Below, piece after piece: positions 41,907-51,058 of a stretch of 64,000 bases of DNA. The stretch spans positions 62,001 to 126,000 of the forward strand of contig DASPNP010000050.1 of assembly GCA_035626475.1 (NCBI GenBank), in the 5' to 3' direction. The first letter of the stretch is position 1, and each line of letters opens with the position of its first letter. The position numbers were made by a program, and so were the translations under genes. The notes below the pieces were generated by a model. That model had not been told where the DNA came from. It did no database searches and saw only the letters and a program-made list of their open reading frames with translations. Source of the DNA: DASPKT01 sp035626475 (GTDB taxonomy: Bacteria; Pseudomonadota; Alphaproteobacteria; Azospirillales; Azospirillaceae).

Positions 41907-43076
41907 TCACACCGGATTCCGCGCCACCAGCTGCTTGGCGATGATGATGCGCTGCATCTCGTTGGTGCCCTCGCCGATGCACATCAGGGGCGCGTCGCGG
42001 TACAGCCGCTCGATCGGGTATTCCTTGCTGTAGCCGTAGCCGCCATGGATGCGCATGGCGTCGGTGGCGTTGGAGACGGCGGCCTCGGAGGCGAAGTACT
42101 TCGCCATGCCGGCCTCCATGTCGCAGCGCTCGCCGCGGTCGTAGGCGCGGGCGGCGTTGTAGGTGAGCGCGATGGCGGCCTCGGACCGGGTCGCCATCTC
42201 GCCCAGCATCAGCTGGATCGCCTGGTGCTCGGCGATCGGCTTGCCGAAGGTCTTGCGGATCTGGGCGTACTTGACCGACTCGTCCAGCGCCCGCTTGGCG
42301 ATGCCGCAGGAGCGGGCGGCCACGTTGATGCGGCCCAGCTCCAGCCCGCCCAAGGCGAACTGCATGCCCTGGCCCTCGACCCCGCCGACCAGCTTGTCGG
42401 CGCCGAGCTCGTAATCCTCGAAGATCAGCTCGGCCGAATCGATGCCCTTGTAGCCCATCTTCTCGAGCTTCTTGGACACCTTGAAGCCCGGACCCTTCTC
42501 GGCGATGAAGACCGACATGCCCTTGTGGCGCGGCTGCGCCTCCGGGTCGGTCTTGACCAGCAGCGCGAAGCAGCTGCCGTGGATGCCGTTGGAAATCCAG
42601 GTCTTGGTGCCGTTGATGACGTACTTGTCGCCGCGTCGCACCGCCTTCATGCGGATGGCCTGCAGGTCGGTGCCGGCGTCGGGCTCGGTCAGCGCCAGGC
42701 CGCCGCGGATCTCGCCGGCGGCGAAGCGCGGCAGGTAGTGGGCCTTCTGCTCCGGCGTGCCGTGGCGCTGGACGATCTGCGCCATGATCAGGTGCGAGTT
42801 GAAGATGCCCGACAGGCTCATCCACACCTCCGACACCTTCTGCACGATGCGGGCGTAGGTGGTGGCCGAGAGGCCCAGGCCGCCATATTCCGGGTCGATG
42901 ATCGCCCCGAACAGGCCCAGCTCCTTCATCTGCTCGACCATCTCCTCGGGGTAGATGTCGTCATGTTCGAGCTTCTCGACATTGGGCCGCACCTCGCGGT
43001 CCAGCCATTTGCCGATGGCCTCCAGGATCTGGGCCTCTTCCTCGTCGCGCTCGCTGCGCTGGTCGATCATGGTCAT
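41907..43076 (-). CDS. Acyl-CoA dehydrogenase (short type)
   Basis: A 389-aa FAD acyl-CoA dehydrogenase. The flavin/substrate motifs are LALTEPDAGTDLQAIRMKAV and NGTKTWISNGIHG, followed by QIRKTFGKPIAEHQAIQ and RIHGGYGYSKEYPIERLYRD. The catalytic Glu is in MCIGEGTNEMQR. It sits between a MaoC hydratase and two CoA-transferases. A similar dehydrogenase occurs in itaconate-type operons of pseudomonads, so methylsuccinyl-like or other branched short-chain acyl-CoAs are candidate substrates. Confidence 0.94.
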   Translation of the reverse strand: MTMIDQRSERDEEEAQILEAIGKWLDREVRPNVEKLEHDDIYPEEMVEQMKELGLFGAIIDPEYGGLGLSATTYARIVQKVSEVWMSLSGIFNSHLIMAQIVQRHGTPEQKAHYLPRFAAGEIRGGLALTEPDAGTDLQAIRMKAVRRGDKYVINGTKTWISNGIHGSCFALLVKTDPEAQPRHKGMSVFIAEKGPGFKVSKKLEKMGYKGIDSAELIFEDYELGADKLVGGVEGQGMQFALGGLELGRINVAARSCGIAKRALDESVKYAQIRKTFGKPIAEHQAIQLMLGEMATRSEAAIALTYNAARAYDRGERCDMEAGMAKYFASEAAVSNATDAMRIHGGYGYSKEYPIERLYRDAPLMCIGEGTNEMQRIIIAKQLVARNPV

Positions 43077-43110
43077 GGGTCTAGCTCCTGAAGGCGATGG
43101 GGGAGGCGGC

Positions 43111-43629
43111 TCAGTACCTGGCCTTTTCCTCGACGTCGTAGCCGCGCTTGGCGATCAGCATGGTCCGCTTGAAGGTGCAGACGACCTTGCCGTCCTGGTT
43201 GAAGCCGGTGGTGGAGACGGTGACGATGCCGGCGTTCGGGCGCTTGGCGCTCTCGCGCTTGCCCAGCACCTCCGACTCCGCCGTCAGCGTGTCGCCGGCG
43301 AACAGCGGGTGGGTCAGCTTGATCTCGTCCCAGCCCAGGTTGGCGATGGCCTTCTGGCTGACGTCCGTCACGCTCATGCCGACCATGACGGCGACGGTCA
43401 GCGGCGAGCAGATGATGCAGCGGCCGAACTCGCTGTGCTTGGCGTACTCGGCGTCGAAATGCATCGGATGGGTGTTCATCGTCAGCAGCGTGAACCAGGT
43501 GTTGTCGGTCTCCGTCAGCGTCCGGCCGGGCCGGTGCTCGTAGATGTCGCCGACATTGAAATCCTCGTAGTAGCGGCCGAACGACTCGCGGTAGCGGTTG
43601 GGGCCGACTTGCTTGTGGGTCACGCTCAT
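43111..43629 (-). CDS. MaoC-family (hot-dog fold) acyl-CoA hydratase
   Basis: A 172-aa single hot-dog hydratase. RYYEDFNVGDIYEHRPGRTL then TETDNTWFTLLTMNTHPMHFD matches the mesaconyl-CoA/itaconyl-CoA hydratase subgroup, with the catalytic His in NTHPMHFDAEYA. It would hydrate an unsaturated dicarboxyl-CoA to a hydroxyacyl-CoA, the substrate of the lyase encoded upstream. Spacing to neighbours is 16 and 34 bp, consistent with one operon. Confidence 0.92.
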   Translation of the reverse strand: MSVTHKQVGPNRYRESFGRYYEDFNVGDIYEHRPGRTLTETDNTWFTLLTMNTHPMHFDAEYAKHSEFGRCIICSPLTVAVMVGMSVTDVSQKAIANLGWDEIKLTHPLFAGDTLTAESEVLGKRESAKRPNAGIVTVSTTGFNQDGKVVCTFKRTMLIAKRGYDVEEKARY

Positions 43630-43645
43630 CGCTCGGGTCCTCTTC

Positions 43646-44476
43646 TCAATGGGATTGTTGGGCGCGGGCGAGCACCCGCTGGGCCGCCCGCACCACCGGC
43701 TTCTCGACCAGCTTGCCGTCCAGCAGCAGCACCCCGTGCGGGTTCGCCTCCAGCGCCTCGACGATGCGCCGCGCGCGGGCGACCTCCTCCGGGCCGGGCG
43801 TGAAGACGCCGTTCACGACGGCCACCTGGGTGGGATGGATGCAGGCCTTGGCGGTGAAGCCCAGCGACCGCGCCGTCTCCGTCTCGGCCCGGCAGGCCTC
43901 CAGGTCGGAGACGTCGATGTGCGGCACGTCGATCGCCTCGATCCCGGCACGCGCGGCGGCGTGCACCAGGCGGGAGCGGGCGTAGAGCAGCGGCTCGTGC
44001 GCCAGCGGCGTGCCCAGTTCCGCCGAGAGGTCGGCGCCGCCGAACATGACCGCCTTCAGGAAGGGGGAAGACGCGGCGATGGCGGCGGCGTTCTCCAGCC
44101 CCTCGGCCGTCTCCACCAGCGCCACCAGCGACAGGCACAGCCCGGCCTCGGTCAGCAGCGCGGCCGCCCAGCGCACCTCCTCGGCATGATCGACCTTGGG
44201 CAGCATCAGCGAGCCGCCGCTTGGCCGCGCATCGATCACCGCCAGCAGGTCGCGCAGGCCCTCGGCCGACTTGACCGAGTTGATCCGCACCAGCCGTTCG
44301 GGTCCCGGAGTGTCGGTGAGGAAGGGCAGGGCGGACGTCCGCGCCTCCGCCTTGTGGGCGGGCGCGACCGCATCCTCCAGATCGACGCAGACCATGTCTG
44401 CACCGGCGGCCAGCGCCTTGCCGAACCGCTCGGGGCGGGAGCCTGGGACGAAGAGAAGGCTGCGGCGGGCGTTCAT
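43646..44476 (-). CDS. HpcH/HpaI-CitE-like lyase (malyl/citramalyl-CoA lyase type)
   Basis: A 276-aa TIM-barrel lyase. RRSLLFVPGSRPERFGKALA is the classic CitE/Mcl N-terminus, VCVDLEDAVAPAHKAEAR contains Mg/substrate ligands, LVALVETAEGL the catalytic Glu region, and KACIHPTQV the C-terminal motif. It would cleave a 3-hydroxyacyl-CoA to acetyl-CoA and an oxoacid. It is the first gene of the operon, with a palindromic operator 24 bp upstream (44500-44519). Confidence 0.92.
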   Translation of the reverse strand: MNARRSLLFVPGSRPERFGKALAAGADMVCVDLEDAVAPAHKAEARTSALPFLTDTPGPERLVRINSVKSAEGLRDLLAVIDARPSGGSLMLPKVDHAEEVRWAAALLTEAGLCLSLVALVETAEGLENAAAIAASSPFLKAVMFGGADLSAELGTPLAHEPLLYARSRLVHAAARAGIEAIDVPHIDVSDLEACRAETETARSLGFTAKACIHPTQVAVVNGVFTPGPEEVARARRIVEALEANPHGVLLLDGKLVEKPVVRAAQRVLARAQQSH

Positions 44477-44499
44477 GGGACGGTCGTCCCTCCCTGGAA

Positions 44500-44519
44500 A
44501 AATTTGTCCGGACAAATTT
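44500..44519. promoter_or_regulatory. 20-bp palindromic operator, site 1
   Basis: AAATTTGTCCGGACAAATTT is a perfect palindrome just upstream of the lyase operon start (44476). The same core recurs at 46994-47009 before the second operon. TTGTCCGGACAA fits the TNGT...ACNA pattern of FadR-type GntR regulators. The regulator gene is not in the window. Confidence 0.8.
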
Positions 44520-44654
44520 AGGATGCACGCCGCCGCCTGTCAACCGCGGCACCCGCGCATGCGGCGTTACCCCGGCTGCGCGCACCGGCCGCCATACCCC
44601 CGCCACTTTGCGGCTGTTGAATGCGGTCGCAACCCCGCCGCCGGAGTTCGGCCG

Positions 44655-44864
44655 ATGCCCACCCGCCTTCTTGTCCTCAGCCTGCCGTTGCTGCTCGCCG
44701 CCTGCATGAGCCCGTGCGAGCGGATCGAGGCGGACATGCGCAAGCTGAACGCCAACGTGATCCGCAATCCCACCATCGTGCTGGACGGCAGCTACGTCAC
44801 GAAGATGCAGGACCTCGCCGCACGCGGGGTCGAGAACCGTTGCCTGGAGGAGCGCCTGCGGTAG
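44655..44864 (+). CDS. Small lipoprotein
   Basis: A 69-aa protein. MPTRLLVLSLPLLLAACMSP is a lipoprotein signal with lipobox LAAC and Cys17. The mature part is short and hydrophilic (CERIEADMRKLNANVIRNPT, then YVTKMQDLAARGVENRCLEE), with two more Cys. It lies between the two catabolic operons, on the opposite strand, and is probably unrelated to them. No family recognised. Confidence 0.72.
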   Translation: MPTRLLVLSLPLLLAACMSPCERIEADMRKLNANVIRNPTIVLDGSYVTKMQDLAARGVENRCLEERLR

Positions 44865-44876
44865 GGAAACTCCGGG

Positions 44877-45752
44877 TCAGACCGGCGGCGCCGCCTGACG
44901 CGCGAACTCCTCGGCGATCTCGCGGCGGGTGCAGAGCCAGACGCCTGGTTTCTGGGTGATGTACTTCATCACGGTCTCCAACGCCCCGATGCGCCCCGGG
45001 CGGCCGATGATGCGCAGATGCAGACCCAGGCTCATGATCCGGGTCTCCGACGCGCCCTCCTCATACAGGACGTCGAAGGTGGCGATGGCGTAGTCGGCCC
45101 AGTCCTTGGGCGTCAGCGACGGCGCGATCCAGAACTTCATGTCGTTGCTGTCGAGCGCGTAGGGCACGATGACGAAGGGCTTGGGGCCGGCCGCCGTCTC
45201 GACCATCTCCCAGCGCGGCTTGTCGTCGGAGTAATCGTCCATCTGGTAGGTGAAGCCCTCCTCCACCAGCAGGCGGCGCGTGTTCTCGGTGTGCAGGTAG
45301 CGCGACAGCCAGCCATAGGGGCGGGTGCCCGTCGTGGCCTCGATGCTGGCGACCGCCTTGCGGATGAACTCGCGCTCCTTCTCCTCCTTCATGGAGAACT
45401 GGTGGACCCAGCGCCAGCCATGGGAGCAGGGCTCGTCGCCGCGGCGGCGGATGGCCTCACCCAACTGCGGCGCCCGCTCCAGGGCGAGGGCCGCGGCGGT
45501 CCAGGTGGCCTTCACGCCGTACTTGTCGAGCAGGCCGATGATGCGCGGCGCGCCGGCATTGATGCCGTACTGGTAGTTGCTCTCGTTGCCGTAGTTGCGC
45601 ACCGGGATTTTCAGCGCGACGCCCAGCTCGTCGACCGGCTCGGGGCCCTTGTCCCCCTCCTTGATCGACATCTCCGAGCCTTCCTCGACATTCACCACGA
45701 AGGACATGGCGAGGCGGGCGCCGTTCGGCCAGCGGACCTGCTGCTGAGTCAT
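44877..45752 (-). CDS. Polysaccharide deacetylase-fold hydrolase (PuuE allantoinase-like)
   Basis: A 291-aa NodB-fold metallohydrolase. The motifs RNYGNESNYQYGINAGAPRI, PCSHGWRWVHQFSM and YQMDDYSDDKPRW resemble the PuuE group, whose members hydrolyse allantoin or other cyclic amides rather than sugars. The start overlaps the SDR stop by one base, so it is the third gene of the HapK-like/SDR/deacetylase operon. No other purine-degradation gene is present, so a different cyclic amide or ester substrate should be considered. Confidence 0.85.
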   Translation of the reverse strand: MTQQQVRWPNGARLAMSFVVNVEEGSEMSIKEGDKGPEPVDELGVALKIPVRNYGNESNYQYGINAGAPRIIGLLDKYGVKATWTAAALALERAPQLGEAIRRRGDEPCSHGWRWVHQFSMKEEKEREFIRKAVASIEATTGTRPYGWLSRYLHTENTRRLLVEEGFTYQMDDYSDDKPRWEMVETAAGPKPFVIVPYALDSNDMKFWIAPSLTPKDWADYAIATFDVLYEEGASETRIMSLGLHLRIIGRPGRIGALETVMKYITQKPGVWLCTRREIAEEFARQAAPPV

Positions 45753-46591
45753 CAGTGATACTCCTCGCCGCCGGAGACGTTCATCGCCTCGCCCGTGATG
45801 TAGGCCGCCTGGTCGGAGCAGAGGAAGGCGCACGCGTTCGCCGTGTCCTCGGTCAGGCCCGGCCGGCACAGCGGGATGCGGGCGGCCATGCTGGCCATGT
45901 ACTCGTCCATGGTCTGGCCTCTGGCCTTGGACATGAAGTCGTTCTGCCACGCGCCCAGGCCCGTGGTGACGTGGTTCGGGCAGATGGCGTTGACGCGGAT
46001 GCGGTGCGCGCCCCACTCCAGCGCCGCGGCGCGGGTGAGACCGACCAGGCCGTGCTTGCTGGCGGTGTAGGCGGTCGCCATGGCGAAGCCGGACTTGGCC
46101 GCCTGGCTGGCGATGTTGACGATGCTGCCGGCCTGGCCGCGCTCGATCATGTGGCGGGCGGCGTGCTTCATGGCGAAGAAGCAGCCCCGCAGATTCACGC
46201 CCAGCACCGCGTCCCACTTCTCCTGGGTCATCTCGGTCAGCGGGCCGAACAGATAGCCGATGCCCGCATTGTTCACGAGGATGTCGAGCTTGCCGAAGCC
46301 CTGGACGGCGGCGGCCACCATGCGCTCGACATCAGCCTCCACAAGCATGTCGCCGGTGACGGTCAGGCATTTGCCGCCGGCGGAGCGGATTTCCTCGGCG
46401 ATGCCCTCCATCTCCTCCTTCTTGCCGACGCCGTGCTCGGGCGCGATCTCGCCCTTCACCATGCCGATGTCGTGCAGCACGACGCTGCAACCTTCGGCCG
46501 CCAGCCGCCGCGCCATGGCCTCGCCCAGCCCCTTGCGGCGGCCGGACCCGGTGATCAGCGCCACCTTGCCGTCGAGATTGTACATGCCCAT
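45752..46591 (-). CDS. Short-chain dehydrogenase/reductase
   Basis: A 279-aa Rossmann-fold oxidoreductase. The cofactor motif is TGSGRRKGLGEAMARRLA, NNAG is present (LDILVNNAGIGYLFGP), and the catalytic Tyr/Lys are in YTASKHGLVGL, with Ser in NIASQAAKSG. The extra residues after the second strand (GMVKGEIAPEHGVGKKEEME) are unusual in length. It is the middle gene of a three-gene operon; the substrate is probably an alcohol or ketone intermediate of the same pathway. Confidence 0.93.
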   Translation of the reverse strand: MGMYNLDGKVALITGSGRRKGLGEAMARRLAAEGCSVVLHDIGMVKGEIAPEHGVGKKEEMEGIAEEIRSAGGKCLTVTGDMLVEADVERMVAAAVQGFGKLDILVNNAGIGYLFGPLTEMTQEKWDAVLGVNLRGCFFAMKHAARHMIERGQAGSIVNIASQAAKSGFAMATAYTASKHGLVGLTRAAALEWGAHRIRVNAICPNHVTTGLGAWQNDFMSKARGQTMDEYMASMAARIPLCRPGLTEDTANACAFLCSDQAAYITGEAMNVSGGEEYH

Positions 46592-46604
46592 GGGGACCGC
46601 CTCC

Positions 46605-46922
46605 TCAGGCCGTGATCTCGTCGGTGACGATGAAGGTCGGGTTGTCGGCGAAGGTCTGGAACTCGCCCGCCACCCGCTGCATCGTCTCGGTGCCGATGTC
46701 GGCGCCCAGCTGGTTCATGTCCCGGACCACCAGCGTCTCGATGTACTGGTAGGGCGGCTTGGCGTCGGAGCCCAGCACGCTGGCCGACTTGAAGACCTGG
46801 AACCGCTCGATCGAGGGCAGCTTGTTGACGATGGGCAGGTCGGTGGACCGCGCCCAGGCCTCGTAGTCGGCGGCGCTGACGCCCGGCTTCAGGTTGAAGA
46901 GAACGATGATGGTCGTCGCCAT
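46605..46922 (-). CDS. Dimeric alpha/beta-barrel protein, REDY-like HapK type
   Basis: A 105-aa protein. ATTIIVLFNLKPGVSAADYE, AWARSTDLPIVNKLPSIERF and LVVRDMNQLGADIGTETMQR are the pattern of the small ferredoxin-like dimeric barrel family called REDY-like/HapK. These proteins are found in secondary-metabolite and catabolic operons, with unclear catalytic roles. It is the first gene of its operon, about 72 bp from the palindromic operator at 46994-47009. Confidence 0.8.
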   Translation of the reverse strand: MATTIIVLFNLKPGVSAADYEAWARSTDLPIVNKLPSIERFQVFKSASVLGSDAKPPYQYIETLVVRDMNQLGADIGTETMQRVAGEFQTFADNPTFIVTDEITA

Positions 46923-46993
46923 GGCCGGGCTCCCTGTTGGCGGCCCGGAGTGCCCCGGGCGCGCGGCTTGACCCCGGTCCCTGCGCCGGGGAT

Positions 46994-47009
46994 ATTTGTC
47001 CGGACAAAT
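46994..47009. promoter_or_regulatory. Palindromic operator, site 2
   Basis: ATTTGTCCGGACAAAT is a perfect 16-bp palindrome sharing the full TTTGTCCGGACAAA core of site 1 at 44500-44519; both flanks continue AT-rich. It lies between the minus-strand HapK-like operon (start 46922) and the plus-strand YciI gene (start 47053), so it could control both. Confidence 0.8.
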
Positions 47010-47052
47010 TTCGACGCGGCCGCAGCCGCTGTCAAGCCCGGGAGGAGGGAGC

Positions 47053-47349
47053 ATGCCCTACGCGATCATGCTTTGGGATGGCCCGGACGGGGCAGCCCTC
47101 CGGCAGGAGCACCTCGCCGCGCATCTGGCCTATGTCGAGGCTAACCTCTCCCGCTACCTGGTGGCCGGGCCCTTCCGCGAGGGCGATGCTTTCAGGGGAA
47201 GCTTGCTGGTGCTGGACGCGGGCACCGAGGCCGAGGCGCGCGCGCTGCTGGAGGGCGATCCCTACTGGACGGCGGGCGTCTGGACCGAGGCGCGGGTGGA
47301 ACCCTTCCGGCCGGTGGCGGGAAGCTGGGTGGGCGGCAAGACTTGGTGA
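47053..47349 (+). CDS. YciI-family protein
   Basis: A 98-aa dimeric alpha/beta-barrel protein. MPYAIMLWDGPDGAALRQEH, LAAHLAYVEANLSRYLVAGP and LLEGDPYWTAGVWTEARVEPF fit the YciI family, including the conserved His/Asp region. The start has an excellent Shine-Dalgarno sequence (GGAGGAGGG). It is divergent from the HapK-like operon across the shared operator. It probably takes part in the same pathway; its reaction is unknown. Confidence 0.88.
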   Translation: MPYAIMLWDGPDGAALRQEHLAAHLAYVEANLSRYLVAGPFREGDAFRGSLLVLDAGTEAEARALLEGDPYWTAGVWTEARVEPFRPVAGSWVGGKTW

Positions 47350-47400
47350 CGCGCGCGGGGCCGTGCTATCGCTGCGGCCCCCTTTACAGAGCCCGCCGCC

Positions 47401-48744
47401 ATGAATGTCGCCGTCCGCTTCGCGCCCAGCCCCACCGGCCTGCTGCATATCGGGAACACCCGCGCGGCGCTCCTGAACTGGCTGTTCGCGCGCCGTCACG
47501 GCGGCAGCTTCATGCTGCGCATGGACGACACCGACCGCGAGCGCTCCACGCCCGAGTTCGCCGCCGCCATCGAGCAGGATCTGCGCTGGCTGGGGCTGGA
47601 GTGGGACCGCTTCGCCCGGCAGAGCGACCGGCTGGACCGCTACGCCGTGGCGGTGGAAAAGCTGAAGGCGGCCGGCCGCCTCTACCCCTGCTACGAGACG
47701 GCGGAGGAGTTGGGGCTGAAGCGCAAGGCGCAGCTGGCCCAGCATAAGCCGCCGCTCTACGACCGCGCCGCGCTGCGCCTCACCGACGCCGACCGTGCCA
47801 GGCTGGAGGCGGAGGGCCGCCGGCCGCACTGGCGCCTCAAGCTTGAGCACGAGCCCGTCGGCTGGGACGATCTGATCCGGGGGCAGCAAGGCTTCCACGG
47901 CCGCGACCTGTCCGACCCGGTGCTGGTGCGCGAGGACGGCCAGCCGCTCTACACCTTCGCCTCCGTCGTGGACGACATCGAGCTGGGCATCACCCATGTC
48001 ATCCGCGGCGAGGACCATGTCGCCAACACCGCCGTGCAGGTCCAGCTCTGCGAGGCGCTGGGCGGCACGCCGCCGCACTACGCGCATTTCCCGCTGATCA
48101 CCGACGCGGAAGGGCATGGGCTGTCCAAGCGGCTGGGCAGCCTGTCGCTGCGGTCCTTGCGCGAGGAGGCGGGCGTCGAGCCCATGGCGATCCTGTCGCT
48201 GCTGGCGAAGCTCGGCACCTCCGACGCGGTGGAGGCGCGGGCGACGCTGGACGAGCTGGCGGCCGAGTTCGACCTGGACAAGGTGGGGCGCGGCACGCCG
48301 AAATTCGCCACCGACGATCTGGACCGGCTGAACGCCCAGGTGCTGCACCTCACGGGCTTCGACCAGGTGCGCGGCCGGTTGGAGGCGATGGGGCTGGCCG
48401 GCGTGTCGGAGGCTTTCTGGCTGGCCGTGCGCGGCAACCTCTCCAAGCTGGCCGACGCCGGGGAATGGTGGACTGTCGCGCGGGGGCCCGTCACCCCGGT
48501 CGTCCAGGACCCCGCCTTCGCCGCGACCGCCGCCAACCTGCTGCCGCCGGAGCCCTGGAGTGCTGAGACCTGGGGGCAGTGGACAGCAGCCGTCAAGGAC
48601 GCCACCGGCGCCAAGGGCAAGGCGCTGTTCCTGCCGCTGCGCCTGGCACTCACCGGCCTGGAGCACGGGCCGGAGCTGAAGACTTTCCTGCCGCTGATCG
48701 GGCGGGAGCGGGCGCTGGCGCGGCTGTCGGGGCAGGCCGCCTGA
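47401..48744 (+). CDS. gltX: Glutamyl-tRNA synthetase
   Basis: A 447-aa class I synthetase. FAPSPTGLLHIGNTRAALLNW contains the HIGH-type motif, RMDDTDRERSTPEF the glutamate pocket, VVDDIELGITHVIRGEDHVA is typical, and LSKRLGSLSLRSL is the KMSKS-type motif. Alphaproteobacteria often carry two GluRS paralogues; which one this is cannot be told from the window. cysS follows after 224 bp. Confidence 0.95.
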   Translation: MNVAVRFAPSPTGLLHIGNTRAALLNWLFARRHGGSFMLRMDDTDRERSTPEFAAAIEQDLRWLGLEWDRFARQSDRLDRYAVAVEKLKAAGRLYPCYETAEELGLKRKAQLAQHKPPLYDRAALRLTDADRARLEAEGRRPHWRLKLEHEPVGWDDLIRGQQGFHGRDLSDPVLVREDGQPLYTFASVVDDIELGITHVIRGEDHVANTAVQVQLCEALGGTPPHYAHFPLITDAEGHGLSKRLGSLSLRSLREEAGVEPMAILSLLAKLGTSDAVEARATLDELAAEFDLDKVGRGTPKFATDDLDRLNAQVLHLTGFDQVRGRLEAMGLAGVSEAFWLAVRGNLSKLADAGEWWTVARGPVTPVVQDPAFAATAANLLPPEPWSAETWGQWTAAVKDATGAKGKALFLPLRLALTGLEHGPELKTFLPLIGRERALARLSGQAA

Positions 48745-48968
48745 GGGGCAAACCGCTTGACGGCGGCGGCCGGAACGGGTGGAGTGAAGGCCCCGGCACA
48801 ATGCCGGGCCCAAGAGGGTCGTCATGTCGATCGGTGCGGTTTCCAGGCAGGTTCGGGCGGTGCGGCTGAAGGCCGCCGTCCCCTGTTGTCGTCACGACTC
48901 CTGACCGGCGCCCCGGCGCGTGGATGATGTCCGGCGCCCTCACGACCCTGTTCTGAACGGATTTCCAG

Positions 48969-50342
<1,374 letters not shown>

Positions 50343-50427
50343 GGGGGCGGGTCCTCACCCCGGTGGTGATGACCCGCCCTTTCGATTGTTGGGGGACCGG
50401 ACCTCAACGATCGGAAAGGCCATTCCC

Positions 50428-50988
50428 ATGAAGCTCCAACTCACCGCCGCGGCTCTGTCGCTCGCCCTGCTCGGCGCCTGCGCGCAGGACACCGCCGCCA
50501 CCGACACCACCGCCGGCTCCAGCGCCAGCGCGACGGCGGCCCCGGGTTCGGGCGTCAGCCGCACCGACACCGTCGGCACCGGCACGGCCAGCACCGGGGC
50601 CGGCACCGCCACGACCACTTCGGACGGCATGTCGGGCGGCAGCATGTCAGGCGGCACTGCGGGCGGCACGTCCACCGGCAGCACCTCCACGGGCGGTTCG
50701 TCCATGAGCACCGGTTCCGGCGCCACCGCCAGCGGCGGCACCATGGGCAGCGACACAAGCTCGGCCGCGCCGCGCTCGACCGACCAGGGCACCGCCGCCA
50801 CCGCCTCGGGTCCGCAGGGCAGCGTGCGCTACGGCGCCAGCTCGTCGGGCCAGGAGCGCACCAGCGCGACCGGGACGGCGTCGTCCGACGCCGCCGCCTG
50901 CGCCGACATGCCGTCGAAGCAGCCGGAGAACGCCACCGGCGGCAAGATGGCCGGCTGCGTCGACGCCAAGGAGCAGCGCAAGCCCTGA
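50428..50988 (+). CDS. Low-complexity Ser/Thr/Gly-rich lipoprotein
   Basis: A 186-aa protein. MKLQLTAAALSLALLGACAQ is a lipoprotein signal with lipobox LGAC and Cys18. Residues 20-150 are almost wholly Ser, Thr, Gly, Ala and Met (SGGSMSGGTAGGTSTGSTST type). The last ~35 residues are more ordered, with two Cys (DAAACADMPSKQPENATGGK, then MAGCVDAKEQRKP). Composition resembles the secreted protein at 6160-6897. Likely an envelope-attached disordered protein; function unknown. Confidence 0.78.
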   Translation: MKLQLTAAALSLALLGACAQDTAATDTTAGSSASATAAPGSGVSRTDTVGTGTASTGAGTATTTSDGMSGGSMSGGTAGGTSTGSTSTGGSSMSTGSGATASGGTMGSDTSSAAPRSTDQGTAATASGPQGSVRYGASSSGQERTSATGTASSDAAACADMPSKQPENATGGKMAGCVDAKEQRKP

Positions 50989-51007
50989 GGCCGGGCGCTG
51001 AAACGAG

Positions 51008-51040
51008 AAGGGGGCGGACATGGCGTCCGCCCCCTTTTCA
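51008..51040 (+). terminator. Rho-independent terminator
   Basis: A 12-bp stem (AAGGGGGCGGAC/GTCCGCCCCCTT) with loop ATGGC and TTTT lies 20 bp after the lipoprotein stop, before the end of the convergent AbgT gene. Confidence 0.88.
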
Positions 51041-51058
51041 TTGCGCGCGTTCGGCCGC

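Noticed and set aside
44555..44580. Degenerate family D repeat (CATGCGGCGTTACCCCGGC)
   Set aside because: Only the central block resembles copy 1, and the terminal arms are missing; similarity may be chance.
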